Origin: Pseudomonas frederiksbergensis
GTDB taxonomy: Bacteria; Pseudomonadota; Gammaproteobacteria; Pseudomonadales; Pseudomonadaceae
Reading direction: 5' to 3'
DNA length: 64,000 nt
NCBI RefSeq assembly: GCF_001952935.1
Contig: NZ_CP018319.1
Location: 4,174,001 to 4,238,000 of the forward strand
Under the pieces are notes generated by a model, which was given only the letters and a program-made list of their open reading frames with translations, did no database searches and had not been told where the DNA came from. Positions 51,841-60,221 of this stretch are shown here, piece after piece. Position 1 is the stretch's first letter, and every line of letters begins with the position of its first letter. A program made the position numbers and the translations under genes.

Positions 51841-51930
51841 CCAGCGGCATCACGGTGGGCGATGCCAGGCTTGTTGCCGTCTATTCTTGTGCCTGCCCGC
51901 CGTTATCCAGCCTCAACGGAGAGCTCCCCC

Positions 51931-52542
51931 ATGACTGATACCCCCGATCGTGACGAACGTCATCTGGCGCGCATGCTGCGCAAAAAAGCCGTGATCGACG
52001 AACGCATCGCCAATTCCCCGAATGAATGCGGCCTGCTGCTGGTGCTGACCGGCAACGGCAAAGGCAAAAGCAGTTCGGCCTTCGGCATGCTCGCCCGGTC
52101 CATGGGCCACGGCATGCAGTGTGGCGTGGTGCAGTTCATCAAGGGGCGCAACAGCACCGGCGAGGAGCTGTTCTTCCGGCGCTTCCCGGAGCAGGTGCGT
52201 TTTCATGTGATGGGTGAGGGCTTCACCTGGGAAACCCAGGATCGCCAGCGTGACATCGCCGCCGCTGAAGCTGCGTGGGCAGTGTCGCGCGAATTGCTGC
52301 GTGATCCGTCGATCGGCCTGGTGGTGCTGGACGAATTGAACATCGCGCTCAAGCACGGTTATCTGGATCTCGATCAGGTGCTCAGCGACTTGCAGGCCCG
52401 TCCGCCGATGCAGCATGTGGTGGTGACCGGTCGCGGCGCCAAGCCGGAGATGATCGAACTGGCCGACACCGTCACCGAAATGGGCGTGATCAAGCACGCG
52501 TTCCAGGCCGGGATCAAGGCGCAAAAAGGCGTCGAGTTGTGA
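51931..52542 (+). CDS. cobO: Cob(I)yrinic acid a,c-diamide adenosyltransferase
   Basis: The 203-residue CobA/CobO-type enzyme has the P-loop LVLTGNGKGKSSSAFGMLAR at about 38-57, VVQFIKGRNSTGEE and LVVLDELNIALKHGYLDLD. It adds the adenosyl group to the cobalt of corrinoids. First gene of the riboswitch-controlled operon; the ATG at 51931 has GGAG 9 nt before it. Confidence 0.96.
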   Translation: MTDTPDRDERHLARMLRKKAVIDERIANSPNECGLLLVLTGNGKGKSSSAFGMLARSMGHGMQCGVVQFIKGRNSTGEELFFRRFPEQVRFHVMGEGFTWETQDRQRDIAAAEAAWAVSRELLRDPSIGLVVLDELNIALKHGYLDLDQVLSDLQARPPMQHVVVTGRGAKPEMIELADTVTEMGVIKHAFQAGIKAQKGVEL

Positions 52543-52552
52543 GCTGCACTTT

Positions 52553-53953
52553 ATGAATAGCCATCGTCAATGCCCGGCGGTATTGATTGCCGCGCCGGCC
52601 TCCGGTCAGGGCAAGACCACCGTCACCGCCGCGCTGGCCCGTTTGCATCGCAATCAGGGGCGCAAGGTGCGCGTGTTCAAATGCGGCCCGGACTTTCTCG
52701 ACCCGATGATTCTCGAGCGCGCCAGCGGTGCGCCGGTGTATCAACTGGACATGTGGATGGTCGGCGAGCAGGAAAGTCGTCGACTGTTGTGGGAAGCGGC
52801 CGGCGAAGCCGATCTGATCCTCATCGAAGGCGTCATGGGGCTGTTCGACGGTACGCCGTCCAGCGCTGATCTGGCGCGACACTTCGGTGTGCCAGTGCTC
52901 GGCGTGATCGACGGCACTGCCATGGCCCAGACGTTTGGCGCCCTGGCGTTGGGGCTGGCGAAGTATCAACCGGACTTGCCGTTTGCCGGTGTGCTGGCCA
53001 ATCGCGTCGGCACCGTGCGCCATGCGCAGTTGCTCGAAGGCAGCCTGACTGAAGGCTTGCGCTGGTATGGCGCGCTGTCCCGGGAAACCGGTATCGAATT
53101 GCCGAGTCGGCACCTCGGGCTGGTTCAGGCCAGTGAGTTGAACGATCTCGACCTGCGCCTCGATGCAGCCGCCGAGTCATTGGCCAGCAGTTGCGATGTC
53201 GCTCTTCCACCGGCTGTAGAATTCGCCGCGCCGGAAATCATCGCAGCAGAACCCTTGCTGGCCGGTGTGCGAATTGCCGTAGCCCGGGACGAAGCTTTCG
53301 CGTTTACCTACGGCGCGAGCCTGGATCTGCTGCGGGCCATGGGCGCCGAATTGTCGTTTTTCTCGCCGATCCGTGACACGCAATTGCCGGAGGCAGACAG
53401 TCTTTATCTGCCGGGCGGTTATCCCGAATTGCACCATGTGGCGCTGTCACAGAACACCTCGATGCTGGCCGCAATCCGCGCTCACCATGCGGCGGGTAAA
53501 CCGTTGTTGGCCGAGTGCGGCGGCATGCTGTATCTGCTTGATTCGTTGACCGATGTCGAGGGCACTCGCGCTGAACTGGTCGGCTTGCTGACGGGGGATG
53601 CGGTGATGCAAAAGCGTCTGGCCGCGTTGGCGTTGCAGGCAGTCGAATTGCCGGAAGGTTTGTTGCGCGGGCACACGTATCACCACTCGTTGACCAGCAC
53701 TGCACTTGAGCCGATTGCTCGTGGGCTGAGCCCGAATGGTGGGCGAGGGGCGGAGGCGGTTTATCGTGAGGGGCGGATGACGGCTTCTTATGTGCACTTT
53801 TATTTTCCGTCCAATCCTTCGGCGATTGCCGCGCTGTTTGTGCCTGACCATAAGGACGCCATCGCGAGCAGGCTCACTCCCACAGGGGACCGCGTTTCTT
53901 CAGATAGCACACCTTCCACTGTGGGAGCGGGCTTGCTCGCGAAGAGGCCATGA
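52553..53953 (+). CDS. cobB: Cobyrinic acid a,c-diamide synthase with a REP-encoded C-terminal tail
   Basis: The 466-residue product has a P-loop synthetase domain (LIAAPASGQGKTTVTAALAR, residues 11-30) and a class I glutamine amidotransferase domain with C322 in PLLAECGGMLYLLDS and a His in ASYVHFYFPSNP. It amidates the a and c side chains. From about residue 436 (DAIASRLTPTGDR ... VGAGLLAKRP) the coding sequence is a REP pair, which also supplies the stop, overlapping the bluB ATG by 4 bp. The native end was probably near FVPDHK. Confidence 0.95.
   Translation: MNSHRQCPAVLIAAPASGQGKTTVTAALARLHRNQGRKVRVFKCGPDFLDPMILERASGAPVYQLDMWMVGEQESRRLLWEAAGEADLILIEGVMGLFDGTPSSADLARHFGVPVLGVIDGTAMAQTFGALALGLAKYQPDLPFAGVLANRVGTVRHAQLLEGSLTEGLRWYGALSRETGIELPSRHLGLVQASELNDLDLRLDAAAESLASSCDVALPPAVEFAAPEIIAAEPLLAGVRIAVARDEAFAFTYGASLDLLRAMGAELSFFSPIRDTQLPEADSLYLPGGYPELHHVALSQNTSMLAAIRAHHAAGKPLLAECGGMLYLLDSLTDVEGTRAELVGLLTGDAVMQKRLAALALQAVELPEGLLRGHTYHHSLTSTALEPIARGLSPNGGRGAEAVYREGRMTASYVHFYFPSNPSAIAALFVPDHKDAIASRLTPTGDRVSSDSTPSTVGAGLLAKRP
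53857..53949. repeat. REP pair (REPIN) inside the 3' end of cobB
   Basis: The arms ATCGCGAGCAGGCTCACTCC and GGAGCGGGCTTGCTCGCGAA flank a 36-bp spacer. The repeat is read through in the cobB frame and ends immediately before the bluB start codon. Confidence 0.9.
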
Positions 53954-54600
53954 CCGACAACGCATTTTCCGAAGCCGAACGCGCGGCGGTCTACCGAGCC
54001 ATCGGCGAACGCCGCGACATGCGTCATTTCAGCGGCGGCACCGTCGAGCCCGAGTTACTGCAGCGCCTGCTCGAAGCCGCACACCAGGCGCCGAGCGTCG
54101 GCCTGATGCAGCCCTGGCGGTTCATCCGCATCAGCGATCGAGCCCTGCGCGGCAAGATCCAGTCACTGGTGGAAGAAGAACGCATCCGCACCGCCGAAGC
54201 CCTCGGCGAGCGCACCGACGAATTCATGAAGCTGAAAGTCGAAGGCATCAACGACTGCGCCGAGGTGCTGGTCGCCGCGCTGATGGACGATCGCGAGCGT
54301 CACATCTTCGGCCGGCGCACGATGCCGGAAATGGACATGGCGTCGCTCTCCTGCGCGATCCAGAACCTGTGGCTGGCCTCCCGCGCTGAAGGATTGGGCA
54401 TGGGCTGGGTCTCGCTGTTCGAGCCGCAAGCCCTGGCGAACCTGTTGGGTTTTCCCGCGGGTGCCAAACCCTTGGCCGTTCTTTGCCTGGGGCCGGTCAC
54501 GGAGTTCTATCCGGCGCCGATGCTGGTACTCGAAGGCTGGGCGCAGGCGCGTCCGCTCAGTGAACTGCTGTATGAAAATTATTGGGGAGTGAGTCAATGA
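53950..54600 (+). CDS. bluB: 5,6-dimethylbenzimidazole synthase
   Basis: The 216-residue nitroreductase-fold enzyme has the flavin-binding GERRDMRHFSGGTVEPELLQ, APSVGLMQPWRFIRI and RRTMPEMDMASLSCAIQNLW typical of BluB. It uses FMNH2 and O2 to make the lower ligand DMB, so this pathway is oxygen-dependent and self-sufficient for the base. The ATG overlaps the cobB stop and the gene overlaps cobD by 4 bp. Confidence 0.95.
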   Translation: MTDNAFSEAERAAVYRAIGERRDMRHFSGGTVEPELLQRLLEAAHQAPSVGLMQPWRFIRISDRALRGKIQSLVEEERIRTAEALGERTDEFMKLKVEGINDCAEVLVAALMDDRERHIFGRRTMPEMDMASLSCAIQNLWLASRAEGLGMGWVSLFEPQALANLLGFPAGAKPLAVLCLGPVTEFYPAPMLVLEGWAQARPLSELLYENYWGVSQ

Positions 54601-55505
54601 GTGTGGCGTTGTTGAGTGTCGCCGCGGTTGCGCTGGATGCGCTGCTGGGTGAACCCAAACGCTGGCATCCGCTGGTGGCGTTCGGCCGTTTTGCCGACCG
54701 TATCGAGCAACGTTTCAATGGTGAAGGTCGCGGCTGGCGCAACCATGGCGTCACTGCCTGGGTGATCGCGGTGTTGCCGCTGACCCTGCTGGCCACTGCA
54801 TTTTCCTGGGCACCCTACATCGGCTGGATCGTCGAGATTCTCCTGCTCTATTGCGCCCTCGGCATGCGCAGCCTCGGTGAACACGTCGAGCCGGTGGCCA
54901 AGGCGCTGCGCAGTGATGATCTGGACGAGGCGCGCACACGGGTCAGTTATCTGGTCAGCCGCCAGACCAGCGAACTGGACAAGACCGAAGTCGCCCGCGC
55001 CGCCACCGAATCGGTGCTGGAGAACGGCAGCGATGCGGTATTCGCTGCGCTGTTCTGGTTTGCCGTGGCCGGCGCGCCAGGCGTGGTGCTCTACCGTTTG
55101 AGCAACACGCTGGATGCGATGTGGGGTTACCGCAATGAACGCTTCGAGCGTTTTGGCTGGGCCGCGGCAAAGATCGACGATGTCCTCAACTATATTCCTG
55201 CACGCCTGGTGGCCCTGACCTACGCGCTGCTGGGCAAAACCCGCCTGGCGCTGAAATGCTGGCGCACCCAGGGCCGAACCTGGGACAGCCCGAATGCGGG
55301 TCCGGTGATGGCGGCCGGTGCCGGTGCGCTCGGCGTCGAGTTGGGCGGGGCGGCGATTTATCACGGCGAACTGCATCAGCGTCCGCCATTGGGCGAAGGC
55401 GAACCGGCAGACGCCGACTCCATCGACCGCGGCTGGCAATTGGTCCAGCGCGGGGTATGGTTATGGTTGCTGATCCTCTGCGTGGGGGCTGAATTTTATG
55501 CTTGA
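54597..55505 (+). CDS. cobD: Adenosylcobinamide-phosphate synthase (CbiB/CobD)
   Basis: The 302-residue membrane protein has the family segments LDALLGEPKRWHPLVAFGRF, SRQTSELDKTEVARAATESV and GYRNERFERFGWAAAKIDDV-LNYIPARL. It attaches aminopropanol (or its phosphate) to adenosylcobyric acid. In Salmonella nomenclature this is CbiB. It overlaps both neighbours (4 bp and 8 bp). Confidence 0.95.
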   Translation: MSVALLSVAAVALDALLGEPKRWHPLVAFGRFADRIEQRFNGEGRGWRNHGVTAWVIAVLPLTLLATAFSWAPYIGWIVEILLLYCALGMRSLGEHVEPVAKALRSDDLDEARTRVSYLVSRQTSELDKTEVARAATESVLENGSDAVFAALFWFAVAGAPGVVLYRLSNTLDAMWGYRNERFERFGWAAAKIDDVLNYIPARLVALTYALLGKTRLALKCWRTQGRTWDSPNAGPVMAAGAGALGVELGGAAIYHGELHQRPPLGEGEPADADSIDRGWQLVQRGVWLWLLILCVGAEFYA

Positions 55506-56490
55506 ACACGGTGGTCGGTTACGCAAGGCGGCGCTCGAGTACGGCATCGCCGAAGCCGATTGGCTCGACCTGTCCAGCGGCCTTGCGCCCTGGCCGTTTC
55601 CGGTCCCGCCGATCCCGTTGCGGGCCTGGGCGCGGTTGCCGGAAACCGATGACGGTCTGGAGCAGGCGGCCTGTGAATATTACGGCGCTGCCCAGGTGCT
55701 GCCGGTGGCCGGCTCGCAAATGGCGATCCAGTTGCTGCCGCGTTTGCGCCGGGCCGGCAAGGTCGGCGTGCTCTCGCCGTGTTACGCCGAACATGCCGAA
55801 GCGTGGCGCCGCAATGGCTACATCGTGCGTGAAGTGCTGGAGCAGGAAGTCGACTTCTTTCTCGACAGCCTTGATGTGCTGGTGGTGGTCAATCCGAACA
55901 ATCCTACCGGCCTGAGCCTGACACCCAGTCGCTTGCTCGACTGGCACTCGCGGCTGGCCCAGCGCGGTGGCTGGCTGGTGGTGGACGAGGCATTCATGGA
56001 CAACACGCCGCAGCTGAGCCTGGCACCTTTTGCCAATCAGGTCGGGTTGATCGTGCTGCGTTCCTTCGGCAAGTTTTTCGGCCTGGCCGGTGTGCGCCTG
56101 GGTTTCGTTCTGGCTGAGCGCAAGGTGCTCAAGTTGCTGGCCGAGCAAGTGGGGCCTTGGGCGGTCAGCGGGCCAACGCGGGTACTGGGTCAGGCCTGCC
56201 TGCTGGATACCGAAGGGCATATCCGGCAACGGGTTCGCACAGAAGAGGCCAGCAAGCGTCTGGCGCTGTTGCTTGAACACCAAGGCTTCGAACCACAGGG
56301 CGGCTGCGCCTTGTTCCAATGGCTGATCACCGAACGCGCCGAAGAGCTGCATGCCTTCATGGCCCGGCGCGGCATTCTGCTGCGAATGTTCACGCACAAC
56401 AGCAGCCTGCGTTTCGGCTTGCCCGCCGATGAAGCCGACTGGACACGTCTCGCGCAAGCGTTCGAAGCCTACGCTGAGGAAACCCAATGA
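55498..56490 (+). CDS. cobC: L-threonine-O-3-phosphate decarboxylase
   Basis: The 330-residue aminotransferase-fold PLP enzyme has DLSSGLAPWPFPVPP near the start, VVVNPNNPTGLSLTPSRLLD, VVDEAFMDNTPQLSLAPF and the PLP lysine in LRSFGKFFGLAGVRLGF. It makes (R)-1-amino-2-propanol phosphate for the side-chain linker. In Salmonella nomenclature this is CobD. It is coupled to cobD and cobQ by overlaps. Confidence 0.95.
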   Translation: MLEHGGRLRKAALEYGIAEADWLDLSSGLAPWPFPVPPIPLRAWARLPETDDGLEQAACEYYGAAQVLPVAGSQMAIQLLPRLRRAGKVGVLSPCYAEHAEAWRRNGYIVREVLEQEVDFFLDSLDVLVVVNPNNPTGLSLTPSRLLDWHSRLAQRGGWLVVDEAFMDNTPQLSLAPFANQVGLIVLRSFGKFFGLAGVRLGFVLAERKVLKLLAEQVGPWAVSGPTRVLGQACLLDTEGHIRQRVRTEEASKRLALLLEHQGFEPQGGCALFQWLITERAEELHAFMARRGILLRMFTHNSSLRFGLPADEADWTRLAQAFEAYAEETQ

Positions 56491-57938
56491 CTACCTTGAT
56501 GGTTCAAGGCACCACTTCCGACGCCGGTAAAAGCACGCTGGTAACGGCGTTGTGCCGCTGGGTCACGCGTCAGGGTGTCAGCGTCGTACCGTTCAAGCCA
56601 CAGAATATGGCGCTCAACAGTGCCGTGACCGCCGACGGTGGCGAAATCGGTCGTGCGCAAGCCGTGCAGGCCCAGGCCGCCAATCTTGAGCCGCACACCG
56701 ACATGAACCCGGTGCTGCTCAAGCCCAACAGCGACACCGGCGCCCAAGTGATCATCCATGGCCGCGCGGTCACGACGATGAACGCTGTCGCGTATCACGA
56801 CTACAAAGCCATCGCCATGCAAGCAGTGCTTGCCTCTCATGAACGACTGAGCGCGGCGTATCCAGTGGTCATGGTCGAAGGCGCGGGCTCGCCAGCCGAG
56901 ATCAATCTGCGTGCTGGCGACATCGCCAACATGGGCTTTGCCGAAGCGGTGGATTGTCCGGTGGTGTTGATCGCTGACATCAATCGCGGCGGGGTTTTTG
57001 CGCATCTGGTGGGTACGCTGGAACTGCTGTCGCCCAGCGAGCAAGCGCGGATCAAAGGCTTCATCATCAATCGGTTTCGCGGCGATATCGCTTTGCTGCA
57101 ACCGGGGCTGGACTGGCTGGAAGCGCGCACCGGCAAACCGGTGATCGGCGTTCTGCCTTACGTGATGGACTTGCACCTGGAAGCCGAGGACGGCATTGAT
57201 CAGCGTCAGACCGACAAGGCCGACCACGTCCTGAAAGTAGTGGTGCCGGTGCTGCCGCGCATTAGCAACCACACCGATTTCGATCCGTTGCGCCTGCATC
57301 CGCAGGTGGATCTGCAATTTGTCGGCCCCGGTCAGGCGATTCCACCGGCCGACCTGATAATTCTTCCCGGCTCGAAAAGCGTGCGCAATGACCTCGCGTA
57401 TCTGCGGGCCAACGGCTGGGACACTGCGATCAGTCGTCATCTGCGTTATGGCGGCAAAGTGCTGGGGATTTGCGGCGGTCTGCAAATGCTCGGCGAGCAG
57501 GTCCACGACCCGCTGGGCCTCGAAGGCGCCCCGGGTTCCAGCGCCGGTCTGGGCTTGTTGGCATTCGAAACCCGGCTCGAAGAAGAGAAGCAATTGCGCA
57601 ATGTGCGCGGGCGTCTGGCGCTGGAAGATGCGCCGGTCAGCGGCTATGAAATTCATGCCGGGGTCACCACCGGACCGGCGCTGGAAAACGCCGCGGTGCT
57701 GCTGGACGACGGTCGCTGCGACGGTGCGCAAAGTGTGGACGGGCAGATTTTCGGTACCTATTTGCATGGCCTGTTTGAATCGCCTGCGGCGTGCAGTGCG
57801 CTGTTGCGCTGGGCCGGTTTGCAGGCGGTGCAGGACGTGGATTATCACGCCTTGCGTGAGCGCGATATCGAGCGGCTGGCGGATCTGGTGGAGAAGCATC
57901 TGGATACCCGACTGTTGCGTGAGCTCTGTGGGATTTGA
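56487..57938 (+). CDS. cobQ: Cobyric acid synthase
   Basis: The 483-residue product has MVQGTTSDAGKSTLVTALCR at the N-terminus, FKPQNMALNSAVTADGGEIG, and a C-terminal amidotransferase domain with the nucleophile Cys in VLGICGGLQMLGEQV. It amidates side chains b, d, e and g of adenosylcobyrinic acid a,c-diamide. It overlaps the preceding gene by 4 bp; a REP pair follows. Confidence 0.97.
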   Translation: MTTLMVQGTTSDAGKSTLVTALCRWVTRQGVSVVPFKPQNMALNSAVTADGGEIGRAQAVQAQAANLEPHTDMNPVLLKPNSDTGAQVIIHGRAVTTMNAVAYHDYKAIAMQAVLASHERLSAAYPVVMVEGAGSPAEINLRAGDIANMGFAEAVDCPVVLIADINRGGVFAHLVGTLELLSPSEQARIKGFIINRFRGDIALLQPGLDWLEARTGKPVIGVLPYVMDLHLEAEDGIDQRQTDKADHVLKVVVPVLPRISNHTDFDPLRLHPQVDLQFVGPGQAIPPADLIILPGSKSVRNDLAYLRANGWDTAISRHLRYGGKVLGICGGLQMLGEQVHDPLGLEGAPGSSAGLGLLAFETRLEEEKQLRNVRGRLALEDAPVSGYEIHAGVTTGPALENAAVLLDDGRCDGAQSVDGQIFGTYLHGLFESPAACSALLRWAGLQAVQDVDYHALRERDIERLADLVEKHLDTRLLRELCGI

Positions 57939-57950
57939 GGGGATTTGATG

Positions 57951-58037
57951 GCCTCTTCGCGAGCAGGCTCGCTCCCACAGGTGATCGCATTCCAATGTGG
58001 GAGCGGCGGTGCGACGATTCGACTTGCTCGCGAAGAG
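57951..58037. repeat. REP pair (REPIN) with 15-bp insert in one arm
   Basis: The left arm is intact (CCTCTTCGCGAGCAGGCTCG CTCCCACA). The right arm is TGTGGGAGCG, then GCGGTGCGACGATTCGA (58006-58022), then CTTGCTCGCGAAGAGG. The insert replaces the usual GG, a net gain of 15 bp. It lies between cobQ and cobU. Confidence 0.92.
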
Positions 58038-58073
58038 GACAGTGGCCTCACCGATGATTTGAAGGAATGAACC

Positions 58074-58595
58074 ATGCTGCAACTGATCCTCGGCGGCGCC
58101 CGCTCCGGCAAAAGCCGCCTGGCTGAAAAACTGGCGACAGACAGTCAGCTCCAAGTCACCTACATCGCCACCAGCCAACCCCTGGACGGTGAAATGAACG
58201 AGCGAGTGGCCCATCATCGCGCCCGTCGTCCAGCCGAATGGGCATTGATTGAAGAACCTCTGCAACTCGCCCGCATCCTGCGCGAAACCGCCAGCGCCGA
58301 ACGTTGCCTGCTGGTGGATTGCCTGACCCTATGGCTGACCAACCTGCTGATGCTCGACGACACCGAGCGACTGTCGGCCGAGCGTGATGCGCTGCTGGAC
58401 TGCCTGGCGTCGTTGCCGGGTGAAATCATTTTTGTCAGCAACGAGACCGGAATGGGTGTCGTGCCGCTGGGCGAATTGACTCGCCGCTATGTCGATGAAG
58501 CCGGTTGGTTGCATCAAGCCTTGGCCGAGCGCTGCCAGCGAGTCGTCCTGACCGTCGCCGGCCTGCCCCTGACTTTGAAAGGAACTGCGTTATGA
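58074..58595 (+). CDS. cobU: Adenosylcobinamide kinase / guanylyltransferase
   Basis: The 173-residue bifunctional enzyme (CobU/CobP) has the P-loop LILGGARSGKSRLAEKLA at 4-21, the guanylylated-histidine region MNERVAHHRARRPAEWALIE and FVSNETGMGVVPLGELTRRY. It phosphorylates cobinamide and transfers GMP. GAAGGA precedes the ATG; it overlaps cobT by 4 bp. Confidence 0.96.
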   Translation: MLQLILGGARSGKSRLAEKLATDSQLQVTYIATSQPLDGEMNERVAHHRARRPAEWALIEEPLQLARILRETASAERCLLVDCLTLWLTNLLMLDDTERLSAERDALLDCLASLPGEIIFVSNETGMGVVPLGELTRRYVDEAGWLHQALAERCQRVVLTVAGLPLTLKGTAL

Positions 58596-59647
58596 CTCAA
58601 TCCTGGTGGCTGAACCCGTGCAAGCCGATCGATGCTCAAGCGGTCGAGCAGGCGCAGGCCCGTCAACAGCAGCTGACCAAACCGGCCGGCTCCCTCGGTC
58701 GGCTGGAGTCGGTGGCGGTGCAATTGGCCGGGCTGCAAGGGCAGGTCAAGCCGAGTCTGGATCAACTGTGGATTGCCATTTTTGCCGGTGACCATGGCGT
58801 GGTCGCTGAAGGGGTGTCGGCATTTCCCCAGGAAGTCACCGGGCAGATGCTGCTCAACTTCGTCAGCGGCGGGGCGGCGATCAGCGTGTTGGCGCGGCAA
58901 CTCGGGGCCTCTCTGGAAGTCGTCGACCTCGGCACGGTGACGCCGTCGTTGAATTTGCCGGGCGTGCGACACGTGAACATCGGCTTGGGCACGGCGAATT
59001 TCGTCGAAGGTCCGGCGATGACGCCGGCTCAGGGCGAACTCGCTTTGCAGGCCGGTCGCGACAGCGTGCAGCGCGCCATCGCGGCGGGTGCGCAGTTGTT
59101 TATCGGTGGCGAGATGGGCATCGGCAACACCACCGCGGCCAGCGCATTGGCCTGTGCCTTGCTCGATTGCCCGGTGGTGCATCTGGCCGGGCCGGGCACG
59201 GGTTTGAATGCGGCGGGTGTCAGCCATAAAGCGCAGGTGATCGAACGCGCTTTGGCGTTGCACAGCGCTCAACGTGGCGATGCGCTGCAAACCCTGTTCA
59301 ACCTCGGCGGTTTTGAAATCGCGGCACTGGTCGGCGCGTATCTGGCGTGTGCCCAGGAAGGCGTCGCGGTGCTGGTCGACGGTTTCATTTGCAGCGTCGC
59401 GGCGTTGGTCGCGGTGCGCTTGAATCCTGAATGCCGTCAGTGGCTGTTGTTCGGTCACCGCGGCGCCGAGCCGGGCCATCGTCATGTATTGGAAACCCTG
59501 AACGCTGAACCGCTGCTGGACCTTGGCCTGCGTCTGGGCGAGGGCAGTGGCGCGGCATTGGCCGTGCCGTTGCTGCGTCTGGCGTGCGAACTTCACGGGC
59601 AGATGGCGACGTTCGCCGAGGCCGCCGTGGCGGATCGCCCGGCATGA
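58592..59647 (+). CDS. cobT: Nicotinate-nucleotide--DMB phosphoribosyltransferase
   Basis: The 351-residue product has KPAGSLGRLESVAVQLAGLQ, FAGDHGVVAEGVSAFPQEVT, GEMGIGNTTAASALACALL and the catalytic glutamate region LRLGEGSGAALAVPLLRLAC. It makes alpha-ribazole phosphate from DMB, the BluB product. The ATG at 58592 overlaps the cobU stop; AAAGGA lies upstream. Confidence 0.97.
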   Translation: MTQSWWLNPCKPIDAQAVEQAQARQQQLTKPAGSLGRLESVAVQLAGLQGQVKPSLDQLWIAIFAGDHGVVAEGVSAFPQEVTGQMLLNFVSGGAAISVLARQLGASLEVVDLGTVTPSLNLPGVRHVNIGLGTANFVEGPAMTPAQGELALQAGRDSVQRAIAAGAQLFIGGEMGIGNTTAASALACALLDCPVVHLAGPGTGLNAAGVSHKAQVIERALALHSAQRGDALQTLFNLGGFEIAALVGAYLACAQEGVAVLVDGFICSVAALVAVRLNPECRQWLLFGHRGAEPGHRHVLETLNAEPLLDLGLRLGEGSGAALAVPLLRLACELHGQMATFAEAAVADRPA

Positions 59648-60219
59648 CCTTGCGTCTGGACCTGTTGCGCCACGGTGAAACCGAACTCGGCGGCGGTTTG
59701 CGCGGCAGCCTTGACGATGCGCTTACCGACAAGGGCTGGGCGCAGATGCGCGCGGCGGTAATCGAGCAGGGGCCTTGGGATCGTTTGGTCAGTTCGCCAC
59801 TGCAGCGGTGTGCGCGGTTCGCCGAAGAACTCGGCGCACAGTTGGGTTTGCCGGTGCAGTTGGATAAAGACCTGCAGGAGCTGCACTTCGGCGCCTGGGA
59901 AGGGCAGAGCGCCGCCGCGCTGATGGAAACCGATGCCGAGGCGTTGGGATTGTTCTGGGCCGATCCTTACTCATTTACGCCGCCTCAGGGTGAACCGGTG
60001 GTGGATTTTTCGACGCGAGTGTTGGCAGCCGTTGAGCGCTTGCAGGCTACCTGCGCAGGCGAGCGGGTGTTGCTGATCAGTCACGGCGGGGTCATGCGCT
60101 TGTTGCTGGCTCAGGCGCGGGGATTGCCTCGTGAACAGTTGCTTAACGTCGAAGTCGGGCATGGCGCAGTGTTTTCGCTGACGGTCGAATCCGGCCTGTT
60201 GTTAAAGGAAGCGATCTGA
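59644..60219 (+). CDS. Alpha-ribazole phosphatase-type histidine phosphatase
   Basis: The 191-residue histidine-phosphatase protein has the RHG motif LDLLRHGETELGGGLRG at the N-terminus, the acid/proton-donor region LQELHFGAWEGQSAA, and the second catalytic histidine in VLLISHGGVMRLLL. In this context it dephosphorylates alpha-ribazole phosphate or the cobalamin phosphate. The Salmonella name is cobC; I leave the symbol empty to avoid confusion with the decarboxylase. It overlaps cobT by 4 bp. Confidence 0.92.
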   Translation: MTLRLDLLRHGETELGGGLRGSLDDALTDKGWAQMRAAVIEQGPWDRLVSSPLQRCARFAEELGAQLGLPVQLDKDLQELHFGAWEGQSAAALMETDAEALGLFWADPYSFTPPQGEPVVDFSTRVLAAVERLQATCAGERVLLISHGGVMRLLLAQARGLPREQLLNVEVGHGAVFSLTVESGLLLKEAI

Positions 60220-60221
60220 CC

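Noticed and set aside
53790..54389. 199-codon frame over the cobB-bluB junction
   Set aside because: It is out of frame with both genes and Arg/His-rich; its start lies within cobB.
56469..58265. 598-codon minus-strand frame
   Set aside because: It is antisense to cobQ and cobU and crosses a REP pair.
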